This document shows positions 17,593-26,154 of a stretch of 34,347 nucleotides of DNA, piece after piece (position 1 is the stretch's first letter; the number at the start of each line of letters is the position of its first letter). The DNA is taken from positions 1 to 34,347 of the forward strand of contig ONMP01000029.1 in the NCBI GenBank assembly GCA_900318935.1, given 5' to 3'. This DNA comes from an uncultured Actinomycetes bacterium (GTDB taxonomy: Bacteria; Actinomycetota; Coriobacteriia; Coriobacteriales; Atopobiaceae). Position numbers and translations under genes: made by a program. The notes under the pieces were generated by a model. The model was not told the DNA's origin. It was given only the letters and a program-made list of their open reading frames with translations, and searched no databases.

Positions 17593-17609
17593 CTCCGTCC
17601 CCCTTGTCC
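17583..17609. repeat. REP unit, inverted copy
   Basis: GGACAAACTCCTCCGTCCCC followed by CTTGTCC, the inverse of the unit at 17308-17334. The pair flanks palindromes P5 and P6. Confidence 0.75.
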
Positions 17610-17656
17610 GCGCAATTCGTTACAATCGTCAACGTTGGGCATGAGAGGAGGACAAG

Positions 17657-19351
17657 ATGGCCGTCGTTCCCCCACGTCAGGTTGCAGTTCTGAGCCTGGC
17701 GAATTATGACGAGGTTGTTAAGACGGGAGGTCGGACTGTCGGAGAGGCCGCGCTCGAATCGCTTAGGAATCTCGCGGTCACCTGTGGCGTAGACCCGGGC
17801 TACATGCGCGCGATGGATGAAAGGACGCTGCTTCTGCGTCTGGACGAGCTGCCACACAAGGAGTTTCTTGCGGCTATACAAGGCATGGCTGCCAAAACGC
17901 GCCGTCTCGCAGCTCCCACCATTCCAGACCTCATGCTCAAGGTTCGAGTTGGAGCCATGAGCGAACGGGCATTGCGCTCACTGGTCAACGATGCCGCACG
18001 TGACCTTATCGCATACATGGACCACTTGGACCGACGCGCCGCGTTCCTTGCGGGTGACGAACTGGACATCTGGCAGCAGATGGGGTCGACGGACGTAGAC
18101 ATCATTTCGCACGAACAGCTCAAGTACTTCGACGCCTTCACCGGCATGCTAACGACTGAGCGCTTTTTGGATCTGCTGCAGTATGCGATAGATGATCCGC
18201 ACAGGCCGGAGAGCATGGCGATCCTGTACTTTGACATCGATGACTTCAAGTCTTACAACCGCACCTTCTCGCATGAGGATGGCGATGACTTACTCCTGTT
18301 TGTAGCCAGTCAGATCAAGGAAGCCTTCTCTGCCGACGTGATGGCCCACCTCTCGATCGATCGCTTCGCGGTGCTTTCGAGCAGTCCCGACATCGTTTCC
18401 AAATGCGCAAAGATTCACGCCGCGACTCGCGCATTTCGGCTGTCCTTTGCCCCAGAGGTCAAATGCGGCATATATATGCTTATGGATAAGACGGTCACAC
18501 CCTACGTGGCCCTCGACTGCGCGAAACTCGCCTGCGAGAGCATCAAAGGGCGCTACGACAAGACGTACTGTTACTTCGACGAGGACCACAAGGACCGCCT
18601 CTTTGTCAGACGATATGTAGCACATCATGCAGAGCGTGCTGTTGCAGACGGCTGGATACGCACCTTCGCGCAACCGGTCATAGACACTCGAACGGGTGAG
18701 CTCTGCGGTTTCGAGGCGCTCGCTCGCTGGGACGATCCCGAGCGTGGTCTCCTCGCTCCATTCGTGTTCATTCCCACACTTGAAGATGCGCGCCTCATCC
18801 ACAGACTCGACGTTTGCGTCGTGGACACGGTGTGTCGCCATCTGTCCAAGTGCCGTGCGCAGGGGCTGTCCCACGTCCCGGCGAGCATCAATCTCTCGAG
18901 ACTCGACTTCGACCTGTGCGACATTCTTGACGTGATTTCCACACTCTGCGACCGTTGGAGCATACCCCACGAGCTGCTTGCCATCGAGATTACCGAGAGT
19001 GCGCTGCAAGAGGGATCGAACCTTCGCGTCGAGATTGAGCGCTTCCGTGCTGCGGGATTCGAAGTGTGGATGGATGACTTCGGCTGTGGTTACAGCTCGC
19101 TCAACCTGCTCAAAGACTACGAATTCGACGTCCTCAAGGTCGACATGGAGTTCTTGCGCGACATGGAGACCAACGTTCGCTCAAAGAAGATCCTGCTGTC
19201 GGTACTGGAAATGGCGCGTAACTTGGGAATTCGAACACTTGTCGAGGGGGTTGAGACAAAGACCCAGCACGACTTCCTGCTTGAGGCGGGATGCGACATG
19301 ATGCAAGGCTACCTGTTTGGCAAGCCTGGGCCGTTGGAGCTCGGATTGTAA
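17657..19351 (+). CDS. Cyclic-di-GMP phosphodiesterase (EAL) with two degenerate GGDEF-like domains
   Basis: 564 aa, no transmembrane segment. Residues about 8-110 look like a very diverged GGDEF fold (VAVLSLANYDEV; MDERT where GGDEF should be). Residues about 160-310 form a second, clearer one (MAILYFDIDDFKSYNRTF) with SIDRF in place of GGDEF, so no cyclase activity is expected. The EAL domain (about 320-560) is complete: FEALARW, SINLSR, IEITES, MDDFGCGYSS, LKVDMEF, VEGVET and MMQGYLFGKP carry the metal and catalytic residues. It should hydrolyse c-di-GMP, with the degenerate domains as possible GTP or ligand sensors. ATG at 17657 follows GAGGAGG. Confidence 0.9.
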   Translation: MAVVPPRQVAVLSLANYDEVVKTGGRTVGEAALESLRNLAVTCGVDPGYMRAMDERTLLLRLDELPHKEFLAAIQGMAAKTRRLAAPTIPDLMLKVRVGAMSERALRSLVNDAARDLIAYMDHLDRRAAFLAGDELDIWQQMGSTDVDIISHEQLKYFDAFTGMLTTERFLDLLQYAIDDPHRPESMAILYFDIDDFKSYNRTFSHEDGDDLLLFVASQIKEAFSADVMAHLSIDRFAVLSSSPDIVSKCAKIHAATRAFRLSFAPEVKCGIYMLMDKTVTPYVALDCAKLACESIKGRYDKTYCYFDEDHKDRLFVRRYVAHHAERAVADGWIRTFAQPVIDTRTGELCGFEALARWDDPERGLLAPFVFIPTLEDARLIHRLDVCVVDTVCRHLSKCRAQGLSHVPASINLSRLDFDLCDILDVISTLCDRWSIPHELLAIEITESALQEGSNLRVEIERFRAAGFEVWMDDFGCGYSSLNLLKDYEFDVLKVDMEFLRDMETNVRSKKILLSVLEMARNLGIRTLVEGVETKTQHDFLLEAGCDMMQGYLFGKPGPLELGL

Positions 19352-19446
19352 GAACGCAACGTCGATCTCCGGGAATGCCCCGCGGAGCTGGACGGACAGC
19401 TCATACGCGGGGGCCAAACGGCACCTCTTTTGCCGTCGCGCACTCG

Positions 19447-20001
19447 CTATCCATAGATGCTGTAGTACTCCTCGGCCTTGGCTTCCGCCAAGCGTGAGCC
19501 GTTATGGCAGCGGGGATTGTCAAGGGAGCAGTTGCGCCGACAGGATCCGCAGGTAAAGCCGCTCAGATACTCTTCCAACGAGGGAACGTCAGCGACCTGC
19601 TCCTCTTGGTCAACATCCTGCGGCTCCGTTTCCTCCTGCTCTTCCCACACCACAGAATCGGAGCGTTCGGACGAGTCATCTGGCTCAGGCTGCGCCAGAG
19701 GCTCGCTTTGTGCGGTGGAGCTGGGGGACGTATGCTCCCTAGGCTCTACGCGTTTCATCGGCTTGACCCGCTCTGTCGGCTCGTCCTGAACCGATAGCTC
19801 TTCCTGCACCGTCGGCTCGTCCTGCACCGTCGGCTCGTCCTGCTTCGCCGACTCCGTCGCGCTGGGCGCTTCCCCTACGCCTTCAAGCGCTACCGCCGAG
19901 CTGTCAATAAAGCCCGCCACCGCAGTGCGCACACCCACATAGGACAGGCACACCACGCACCACACCGCCACGAAAGCCCGAATGATCTTGTTTCTTTGCA
20001 T
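19447..20001 (-). CDS. Membrane-anchored protein with QDEPT repeats and a Cys-rich tail
   Basis: 184 aa. One N-terminal hydrophobic helix (residues about 6-31) acts as signal or anchor. A long Pro/Glu/Ser linker follows, with short repeats (QDEPTVQDEPTVQEE, then SVQDEPTERVKP). The conserved-looking tail carries four cysteines spaced as CGSCRRNC...PRC and ends SRLAEAKAEEYYSIYG. The tail could bind an iron-sulfur cluster or another metal outside the membrane. It is divergent from the dehydratase-type operon at 20172 and may belong to that system. ATG at 19999-20001 follows GGAG; an ATG at 20013 is an alternative. The family is not recognised. Confidence 0.7.
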   Translation of the reverse strand: MQRNKIIRAFVAVWCVVCLSYVGVRTAVAGFIDSSAVALEGVGEAPSATESAKQDEPTVQDEPTVQEELSVQDEPTERVKPMKRVEPREHTSPSSTAQSEPLAQPEPDDSSERSDSVVWEEQEETEPQDVDQEEQVADVPSLEEYLSGFTCGSCRRNCSLDNPRCHNGSRLAEAKAEEYYSIYG

Positions 20002-20060
20002 CGCGTACTCCATCTCGAAGATATTCCTAGCTTCCCACGAACCATACCCCACGGACTTGA

Positions 20061-20121
20061 AACGGAGTTAAAGCCTCTAGCAGATTCTCCACACGCTAAG
20101 GCCCACGCCTTTAACTCGGTT
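20061..20121. promoter_or_regulatory. Inverted repeat in the divergent operon promoter region
   Basis: AACGGAGTTAAAGCC (20061-20075) and GCCTTTAACTCGGTT (20107-20121) are imperfect inverted repeats 31 bp apart, between the divergent starts at 20001 and 20172. The arrangement suits an operator, for example for the response regulator at the end of the operon. Confidence 0.45.
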
Positions 20122-20171
20122 TGAAGTTCGCTCGTTATGATGCCTTCGCACCAAAGGATTGGAGGTAAGCA

Positions 20172-21449
20172 ATGTCATACGAGAGCGAGTATTCGAAGGC
20201 GCTGCAGCGCATCTACGCGGCCAACACAGACGTGCCGTCTCTGCGCTATTTCTTGGATACGGCCGCAAACTGGCACGCATGCTTCGCCCATGACCCCAGC
20301 AACATGTCCCAAAACGCTCATGCGCATCCACTTGTTGTCATCCTCGGATACGGCATCCCCGAACAGCTCATCTACGCATGCAACACGACGCCGTGCTTCC
20401 TGCTGGGCGGAAGCCACGCGTCCTGCCAGTGGTCGGATGACGCCGTGCCCCGCGACAGCGATCCCGCGAGCCGATCCATCCTGGGATACGCCCTTAGACT
20501 CGCAGCACGCGCGGACATAGACCCGCTCTTTGTGGTGCCCGTCGCGAACGACAACATGCGAAAGATCGCCTATCACCTCAAGCAAGAAGGCCATGCGGTC
20601 CTGCCCGTCGACATTCCACCCGTGTCCACGAGTCCGTCCGCACAACAGGCGTGGGAGCATTCCACCGAGACGCTGGTCCAGACAGTCGCGCGTCACGTTG
20701 GGAGGCGAGTCACGGCACGGAGCCTTCGCAACGCAAACAAGTTTGTGGGCAGGGCACGGACAGCCATCCTGGACTTTGAGCAAAGCTGCGTGAAGTGTCC
20801 GGAGGTGCTCGACAGTGAGGCGCGTCTCCTCGTGACGAACAGCTATTACCAGACCGGTAACCTTGCCCAGTGGACGGCAGCGCTCAACGAGCTGACCGCA
20901 GAGATCCAAGCGCGTTACAAGACCATCGGACGCTCATGCATCACCGCGCCGCGCATCCTTGTCGTCGGCTCACCGATACTCTTTCCCCAGCATAAGGTGG
21001 CCGAGCTCATCAACGATGCGGGTCTTTTCACACTGGCGACCGTGGATGCCGCCAGCACGTCACGCTTTGCCAGCCTCAGCGCACGGGAGAGCTCGGGCGG
21101 CACGACGGCACTCATACGCGCCATTTCTCGCAAACACTACGGCTTCGACTCATCAAGCGCCTCGGTAGTGAACTGGGCCATGGAGCGCTACGTAGAGCAT
21201 CTCCTCAACTCGATGGAGGTGGACGGCGTCGTTTGCCACATCCTCAAGGGACAGATCGAATACGACTTCGCGCTTTCGCGCCTGGAGCCACTTTTTGACA
21301 GCATGGACATTCCCGTGTTCCGTCTCGAGACGGACTACCAATACCAGGACGTGGAGCAGCTGCGCATCCGCCTCGAAGCCTTCGCCGAGATGCTCGGCCA
21401 GCGCATGCTCGTTGCCAACCGCGCGCATGCGCGCCGCCGCTGCGCATAG
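20172..21449 (+). CDS. 2-hydroxyacyl-CoA dehydratase / double-cubane-type subunit lacking cluster cysteines
   Basis: 425 aa, homologous along its length to the downstream protein at 22627 and to the HgdB/benzoyl-CoA reductase/YjiM family (GYGIPEQLIYAC; ILVVGSPILFPQHKVAELIN; VVCHILKGQIEYDF; RLETDYQYQDVEQLRIR). At each position where the partner has a ligand cysteine this protein differs: YGIPEQ against YCVQVPQE, RDSDP against RDACP, ANDNMRK against TCDCKKR, LKGQ against LRGC. It therefore probably cannot hold the cluster in the canonical way and may be a structural or substrate-binding partner. ATG at 20172 follows GGAGG. It is the first gene of the operon. Confidence 0.85.
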   Translation: MSYESEYSKALQRIYAANTDVPSLRYFLDTAANWHACFAHDPSNMSQNAHAHPLVVILGYGIPEQLIYACNTTPCFLLGGSHASCQWSDDAVPRDSDPASRSILGYALRLAARADIDPLFVVPVANDNMRKIAYHLKQEGHAVLPVDIPPVSTSPSAQQAWEHSTETLVQTVARHVGRRVTARSLRNANKFVGRARTAILDFEQSCVKCPEVLDSEARLLVTNSYYQTGNLAQWTAALNELTAEIQARYKTIGRSCITAPRILVVGSPILFPQHKVAELINDAGLFTLATVDAASTSRFASLSARESSGGTTALIRAISRKHYGFDSSSASVVNWAMERYVEHLLNSMEVDGVVCHILKGQIEYDFALSRLEPLFDSMDIPVFRLETDYQYQDVEQLRIRLEAFAEMLGQRMLVANRAHARRRCA

Positions 21450-21467
21450 CAAGGGAGATGACGTTCG

Positions 21468-22622
21468 ATGAACAAGAAAGGCCTCATAACAGCCATAGTG
21501 TGTACGTTGATGGTATTGGTTGCCTACTTTGCATGGCAGTTCGTCTTCTTTGAGTATGAGACGAACGTCTACACGACCACCGCCGAGCAACTGTTTACGA
21601 TCGACCACCTGACCAAGCTCGTGCCGCTCCTGATCATCGGCCTGCTCACGGCCATCGGCATCGTAGCGTGCATCGTGGTCCGCAACCACCTGATGCGCCA
21701 CGACACCCTCCGCGGCCCGTTTGCAACACGACGTGCGCCGTCCTCCAAGGGGCGTGTGCGTGGCCGACGCGTCTCCGCCTTCATGGTGGTGCGCTGGGTC
21801 TGCATGGTGGGCTTTTTTGCGCTCATGGTGTTCGGCGGCGTGCTGCTTGGGCAGCGTTACTCGTGGATCAGCATCCCCGTTCTGTCGTGTCCCGCCAACA
21901 TGTCCCAGCTCACTGAGGCGAGTTGCTACTACCTCGCTCACCTCGAGGAGCTTGCCGGCCTGCCGCTGATGGGCATCGTTGTCTTTGTGGTCAGCACGCT
22001 GGGGTTCGTCCTCGTGTTTGGCAGGGTGCTCTGCGGCTTCGCGTGCCCCATGGGCCTCGCCCAGGACGTCATGCACAAGATTCGGCAAGCGACCAAGGTC
22101 GAGGGCATCTCCATGACCGAGCGGATGTACCAGGCACTCGTACCGATACGTTGGGTCATGCTGCTCCTGATGATTGGTCTCAGCTTCGTCGGCGGCAACT
22201 TCTGCAATTTCTGCCCGGCGATTGCCCTCACGCCCGTTGCCGCAGGCCTCTCCGTGAGCCTGTATGCAAGCGGCTTCCTCATGGTCTTCGTCCTCATTGC
22301 CAGCTTCTTCAAGCGCCGCTTCTTCTGCACGATCTGTCCGCTTGGCTACCTTATGGGGCTGGCGCACCGCGTCCAACCGTTCCGCATCAAGAAGGACTGC
22401 ACCGCATGCACCGAGTGTGGCGCGTGCTACGAGGCCTGCCCGATGGGCATCAAGCAGCTCTATACCGAGCGCGAGCAGACAGACGTGACGGACATCTCGT
22501 GCATCATGTGCGGCGAATGCGTGCGGTGCTGCCCCGAGGACCACGCACTTTCGCTCACCCTTTTGGGGAAGGACATCTACATCTCCAAACGCTCAAGAGT
22601 CGTCGAAGGATACAGGAGGTAG
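21468..22622 (+). CDS. NapH-like membrane-bound 4Fe-4S ferredoxin
   Basis: 384 aa. About five transmembrane helices (including residues 8-27, 47-70, 105-130, 160-190, 225-285). The NapH/YccM/NosR-type motifs GRVLCGFACPMGLAQD and FFCTICPLGYLMG carry the CxxxCP cysteines. The C-terminal ferredoxin domain has two clusters, CTACTECGACYEACPMG and CIMCGECVRCCPEDH. Such proteins pass electrons from quinones or membrane donors to redox partners. Here it lies between two dehydratase-type genes and before the activase, so it is the likely electron entry point. ATG at 21468, 18 bp after the previous gene. Confidence 0.9.
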   Translation: MNKKGLITAIVCTLMVLVAYFAWQFVFFEYETNVYTTTAEQLFTIDHLTKLVPLLIIGLLTAIGIVACIVVRNHLMRHDTLRGPFATRRAPSSKGRVRGRRVSAFMVVRWVCMVGFFALMVFGGVLLGQRYSWISIPVLSCPANMSQLTEASCYYLAHLEELAGLPLMGIVVFVVSTLGFVLVFGRVLCGFACPMGLAQDVMHKIRQATKVEGISMTERMYQALVPIRWVMLLLMIGLSFVGGNFCNFCPAIALTPVAAGLSVSLYASGFLMVFVLIASFFKRRFFCTICPLGYLMGLAHRVQPFRIKKDCTACTECGACYEACPMGIKQLYTEREQTDVTDISCIMCGECVRCCPEDHALSLTLLGKDIYISKRSRVVEGYRR

Positions 22623-22626
22623 GGTC

Positions 22627-23928
22627 ATGGCATACGCAGACGTCGCACAGGAGCAACGCGAGCAGCGACGCAGACAGCGCTTCGCAACCAAGTCCATGCA
22701 CATGACGCAAAAGTACCTGCGCCGCATGCGCGACCTTGGCAGCACGCTGGAGCAGATGGAGCCTTTCTTCGATACACTGGAACGTATCTACGTGCAAGGC
22801 CTGGACGTGGAGCGGCCGCGCTCCACAAAGACGGTGGGAACGTACTGCGTGCAGGTTCCCCAAGAGCTCATCTATGCCGCCGGCGCTCGTCCGGTCAAGC
22901 TCTGCAGCGGGCACTACACGGCCTTTTCCATCGGTGACGACGTGGTGGCGCGCGACGCATGTCCACTCGTGAAAGCGATTGCCGGGTTCGAGCACATGGG
23001 CACGCTGCCCCTCTACGAGAACTGCTCGCTCATGGTGGTGCCCATCACCTGCGACTGCAAGAAGAGAATCGCCGGCCTCCTTAAGGAGAAGTGGCCTGTC
23101 CACCCGCTGTATGTGCCCGCAAACCGGGAGGACGAAGACATCGAGCACTACGTGGACGATCTTTACCAGCTCATGCACATGGTCTCGCACGTGACTGGCC
23201 AAGATGTCACGTACGAATCACTCGCAAACGCGCTCAACCTAACGGGACGTGCCCAATACGAGCTGTCGCGCTTCCTGCGCATAAAGCGCACCACGCCCAA
23301 TCTGCTGTACGGCACGCATGCGATGGCCGTTATGAACGCATCGTCGTATCTCGACGCTGGGGTGTGGGCAAGCGCAATGGGCGCGCTCAACGACGAGCTC
23401 GAGCGCAGGGCGCATGCCAACAAGCTCGTCTCGCGCAAGGACCTGCCGCGCATCATGCTCACGGGGTCGCCGATCGTCTTCCCCAACCTCAAGATTCCCC
23501 TGCTCATCGAGGAGGCCGGCGGCATGGTGGTCGCCGACGAGACCTGCATGGGGGAACGCGGCATGTCCGACCCGGTCGTTCCCGTAGACGCGTCGTTCGA
23601 CGGGCTCATGCGCTCGCTCGCCATCCGCTCGCTGCGACCTTGCCCGTGCCCCACCTTTGCGGACAACTCGCAGCGCATCTACCGACTCCGTCAGATGGTG
23701 CGCGACTACCGCGTGGAGGGCGTCATCTACCACGTGCTGCGCGGATGCCTGGTCTACGACTACGAGTTCCGCCTCGTAGAAGAGGAGCTCGAGAGCATGG
23801 GCATTCCCGTCATCCGCCTCGAAAGCGACTACACCGACCAAGACGTCGAACAGCTGCGCATTCGCTCGGAGGCGTTCGTGGAGACCATCAAGCTCAAGAA
23901 GGGACCGCTCAAGGCCAATCGAGGCTAG
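22627..23928 (+). CDS. 2-hydroxyacyl-CoA dehydratase / double-cubane-type subunit with intact cysteines
   Basis: 433 aa. It carries the full cysteine set of the family: GTYCVQVPQELIYAAGA, VARDACPLVKAI, MVVPITCDCKKRIAG, DETCMGERG and YHVLRGCLVYDYE, with the C-terminal RLESDYTDQDVEQLRIR. In characterised relatives these cysteines hold a [4Fe-4S] or double-cubane [8Fe-9S] cluster driven to very low potential by an ATP-dependent activase. The substrate is unknown; no CoA-transferase or acyl-CoA gene is nearby. ATG at 22627 follows AGGAGGT. Confidence 0.9.
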   Translation: MAYADVAQEQREQRRRQRFATKSMHMTQKYLRRMRDLGSTLEQMEPFFDTLERIYVQGLDVERPRSTKTVGTYCVQVPQELIYAAGARPVKLCSGHYTAFSIGDDVVARDACPLVKAIAGFEHMGTLPLYENCSLMVVPITCDCKKRIAGLLKEKWPVHPLYVPANREDEDIEHYVDDLYQLMHMVSHVTGQDVTYESLANALNLTGRAQYELSRFLRIKRTTPNLLYGTHAMAVMNASSYLDAGVWASAMGALNDELERRAHANKLVSRKDLPRIMLTGSPIVFPNLKIPLLIEEAGGMVVADETCMGERGMSDPVVPVDASFDGLMRSLAIRSLRPCPCPTFADNSQRIYRLRQMVRDYRVEGVIYHVLRGCLVYDYEFRLVEEELESMGIPVIRLESDYTDQDVEQLRIRSEAFVETIKLKKGPLKANRG

Positions 23929-23980
23929 GCGCGGTCCGAAGCGGCGCACGGCCACGAAGTCGTGCTGGAACGGAGGAAAC

Positions 23981-24769
23981 ATGAAACGGTACTACATAGG
24001 ACTGGACGGCGGCTCGACCTACCTCAAGGCGGCTATGATCGACGAGCGGGGCAACGTCATCGACACCATGGTGCGCAACACGGGCATCGACAACAGCGGT
24101 ACCGCGAGCGCCCTCGTCGACACGCTCTGCCAGCGCAGCCAGATCACGGACCGGCAGCTGGGCTACATCATGGCGACAGGCTACAGCCGCAAGGTGCTCG
24201 ACGTGGCAGACGATGATATCAGCGAGATCACCGCCCATGCGTATGGCGTGCGCATCACCGCCCCGCCGCAATGGCGACCGGGCATGATCGTCGACGTGGG
24301 CGGACAGGACAGCAAGATCATCTATCTGGACGCCAACTACACCGTGAAGAACTTCTCGATGAACGACAAGTGCGCTGCGGGAACGGGCAAGTTCATGGAG
24401 GTCATTGCGCAGATTCTCGAGACGACCATCGATCAGGTGGGGCCTTTGTCACTCCAGAGCACCGAGCCGTGCGACATCAACTCCACCTGCGTGGTGTTCG
24501 CACAGTCGGAGGTGATCTCGCTCGTCGCGCGCAAGTACGACCGGCGCGACATACTCGCCGGCATGCACCTGTCCATGGCGCGGCGCATCATCAAGATGAT
24601 GCGCAAGTCAGAGAAGGGCGGCGACGTGCTGATGAGCGGCGGAGGCGCATTGAACGTCGGGCTTCGCCAGGCCTTTGAGGAAGAGCTCATGCAGGACGTG
24701 TACGTAGCCGCACACCCCCAGTTCAACGGGGCCATCGGCGCGGCGCTCATAGGGTGCGAAAGGGGATAA
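23981..24769 (+). CDS. ATP-dependent acyl-CoA dehydratase activase (BadF/BadG/HgdC family)
   Basis: 262 aa, a full-length activase of the ASKHA fold. Phosphate loops: GLDGGSTYLKA (residues about 7-17) and VDVGGQDSK. The cysteines that bridge the homodimer's [4Fe-4S] cluster are in NDKCAAGTGKF and STCVVFAQSE. GGGALNVGL and GAIGAAL complete the nucleotide site. It hydrolyses ATP to fire electrons into the dehydratase-type subunits encoded upstream. ATG at 23981 follows GGAGG; its stop overlaps the next gene's alternative start (TAATG). Confidence 0.94.
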   Translation: MKRYYIGLDGGSTYLKAAMIDERGNVIDTMVRNTGIDNSGTASALVDTLCQRSQITDRQLGYIMATGYSRKVLDVADDDISEITAHAYGVRITAPPQWRPGMIVDVGGQDSKIIYLDANYTVKNFSMNDKCAAGTGKFMEVIAQILETTIDQVGPLSLQSTEPCDINSTCVVFAQSEVISLVARKYDRRDILAGMHLSMARRIIKMMRKSEKGGDVLMSGGGALNVGLRQAFEEELMQDVYVAAHPQFNGAIGAALIGCERG

Positions 24770-24771
24770 TG

Positions 24772-25464
24772 ATGGGTCTCACGCTGTTGTTGGAGGGCGT
24801 CTCGGTTGCGACGTCGGTGGGGTTGGGTTGCGGCACCTGTTGTGGGTCGGGCGCTGGGATTCTGCTCTCGGGCTACGTCATGACGCACGCACGCAACGCG
24901 CGGCAGTCGATGATTGCCTTCCTCTCATTCTATCTCGGCAAGGTTGCAAGCGTCGCCGCGCTCTGCCTCGCAGCTTCCCTCGTTGGCCAGTCGGGGTTTT
25001 TGCAAGGTGAGCTGTTTGCCGCAGGGTGGGTCAATCGCGCCTTCGACCTGTTCATCATCGGCATGGGGATCTATTTTCTATACGGCTGGGTGCAAGAGGC
25101 GCGCGGCGACAAAGTGTGCGGAGAGCAATGCCGCGACCACCACAAGATGCGCGAGGCTGTGGAGGGAGGCATTCACATCCCGGCGCTCTTCTTGGCTGGT
25201 GCCGGGTTCGGCATCTCGCCGTGCGCTCCCCTGCTCATCGTAGCGGGCCTGTGCGTGACGCTTCCGGTGGGCTTTGCGGTGGTGACCGGCGCAACCTTCG
25301 CATGCGCCAGCATCGTCTCGCCGCTGTTGCTCGTCTTGCTGCTCTCGGGAGTCCTGACCACGCGCATGCACAAGGAGATTCCCGGCATGCTTCGGTGGTT
25401 ACGCCTCGTGTGCTATTTTGGGATGATTGCGTTCTATATCTTTGACCTGGCGCAGACGTTCTAG
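24772..25464 (+). CDS. DsbD_2/UreH-like six-helix membrane protein
   Basis: 230 aa. About six transmembrane helices, with cysteine motifs at helix starts (GLGCGTCCGSGAG near residue 17, and FGISPCAPLL about residue 145), the pattern of the cytochrome c biogenesis/DsbD transmembrane family and UreH-like proteins. A cytoplasmic or external loop has a further VCGEQCRDHH. It may move reducing equivalents or a metal across the membrane. ATG at 24772 is 6 nt after AGGGG; ATG at 24769, overlapping the activase stop, is an alternative. Confidence 0.75.
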   Translation: MGLTLLLEGVSVATSVGLGCGTCCGSGAGILLSGYVMTHARNARQSMIAFLSFYLGKVASVAALCLAASLVGQSGFLQGELFAAGWVNRAFDLFIIGMGIYFLYGWVQEARGDKVCGEQCRDHHKMREAVEGGIHIPALFLAGAGFGISPCAPLLIVAGLCVTLPVGFAVVTGATFACASIVSPLLLVLLLSGVLTTRMHKEIPGMLRWLRLVCYFGMIAFYIFDLAQTF

Positions 25465-25473
25465 GGAGTCATG

Positions 25474-26154
25474 ATGAAGCTGCTCTTTGCGGAAGACGAT
25501 CCGGACATCGTGCGGGGAGTCACCATACTGCTCCAGCGAAGCGGCTATACCGTGGACGCGGTAAGCAATGGGAGGGACGCTCTCAACCATTTGATAAACG
25601 GCGACTACGACGCCGCCATTCTCGACATCATGATGCCGGGCCTGAGTGGCCTCGAGGTACTCAAGGAAATCAGACGGCGAGGCATGGGGCTGCCCGTGAT
25701 GATGCTCACCGCTCTGGGCGAGCTCGACGACCGCGTCACGGGCTTCGACAGCGGGGCCGACGACTATCTGCCCAAACCGTTCGCGGGCAAAGAACTGGTC
25801 TCGCGTGTGCGAGCGCTCCTTCGCCGGGCCGAAACCTTCACACCGGACGTGGTCTCGTTCGGTGACGTGCAACTGGATAGCGGGACCTACCAGCTGACCT
25901 GCGGCACAAAGAGCACGCGCCTTGGGAACAAATGCTTCCAAGTCATGGAGATGCTCATGCGCAACCCCAGCAAGATCGTGAGTGCCGACGAATTCATGTC
26001 CCACATATGGGGATGGGATTCCGAGGCGGAGATCAATGTGGTGTTTACCAACATCTCCTATCTGCGCAAGAACCTCGCGAAGATAGGCTCCGAAGTCAAG
26101 ATTCGCGTCGTACGCAATGCCGGATATCTCCTTTCGTACGGGGAAGAGTCATGA
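25474..26154 (+). CDS. OmpR/PhoB-family response regulator
   Basis: 226 aa. The receiver domain has the acidic pair EDD near the N-terminus, the phospho-acceptor Asp in AAILDIMMPGLSG, the Thr in MLTALGE and the Lys in YLPKPF. A C-terminal winged helix follows (SADEFMSHIWGWDSEAEINV, RVVRNAGYLLS). ATG at 25474 suits the GGGAG spacing better than ATG at 25471. Its stop overlaps the kinase start (ATGA). It probably controls this operon in response to the cognate kinase. Confidence 0.95.
   Translation: MKLLFAEDDPDIVRGVTILLQRSGYTVDAVSNGRDALNHLINGDYDAAILDIMMPGLSGLEVLKEIRRRGMGLPVMMLTALGELDDRVTGFDSGADDYLPKPFAGKELVSRVRALLRRAETFTPDVVSFGDVQLDSGTYQLTCGTKSTRLGNKCFQVMEMLMRNPSKIVSADEFMSHIWGWDSEAEINVVFTNISYLRKNLAKIGSEVKIRVVRNAGYLLSYGEES

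Larger units (their letters stand above)
17205..17656. other. Repeat-rich intergenic region between divergent genes
   Basis: 450 bases. In order: the leader of the secreted protein gene, a REP unit (17308-17334), palindromes P5 and P6, the remnant of a helix-turn-helix gene (17494-17592), an inverted REP unit (17583-17609), and the leader of the EAL gene with a TACAAT hexamer near 17621. The two inverted REP units enclose the palindrome pair. Confidence 0.7.

Noticed and set aside
21153-22544. 463-codon minus-strand frame opposite the dehydratase-type and NapH-like genes
   Set aside because: His/Glu-rich shadow of two genes with clear signatures on the other strand.
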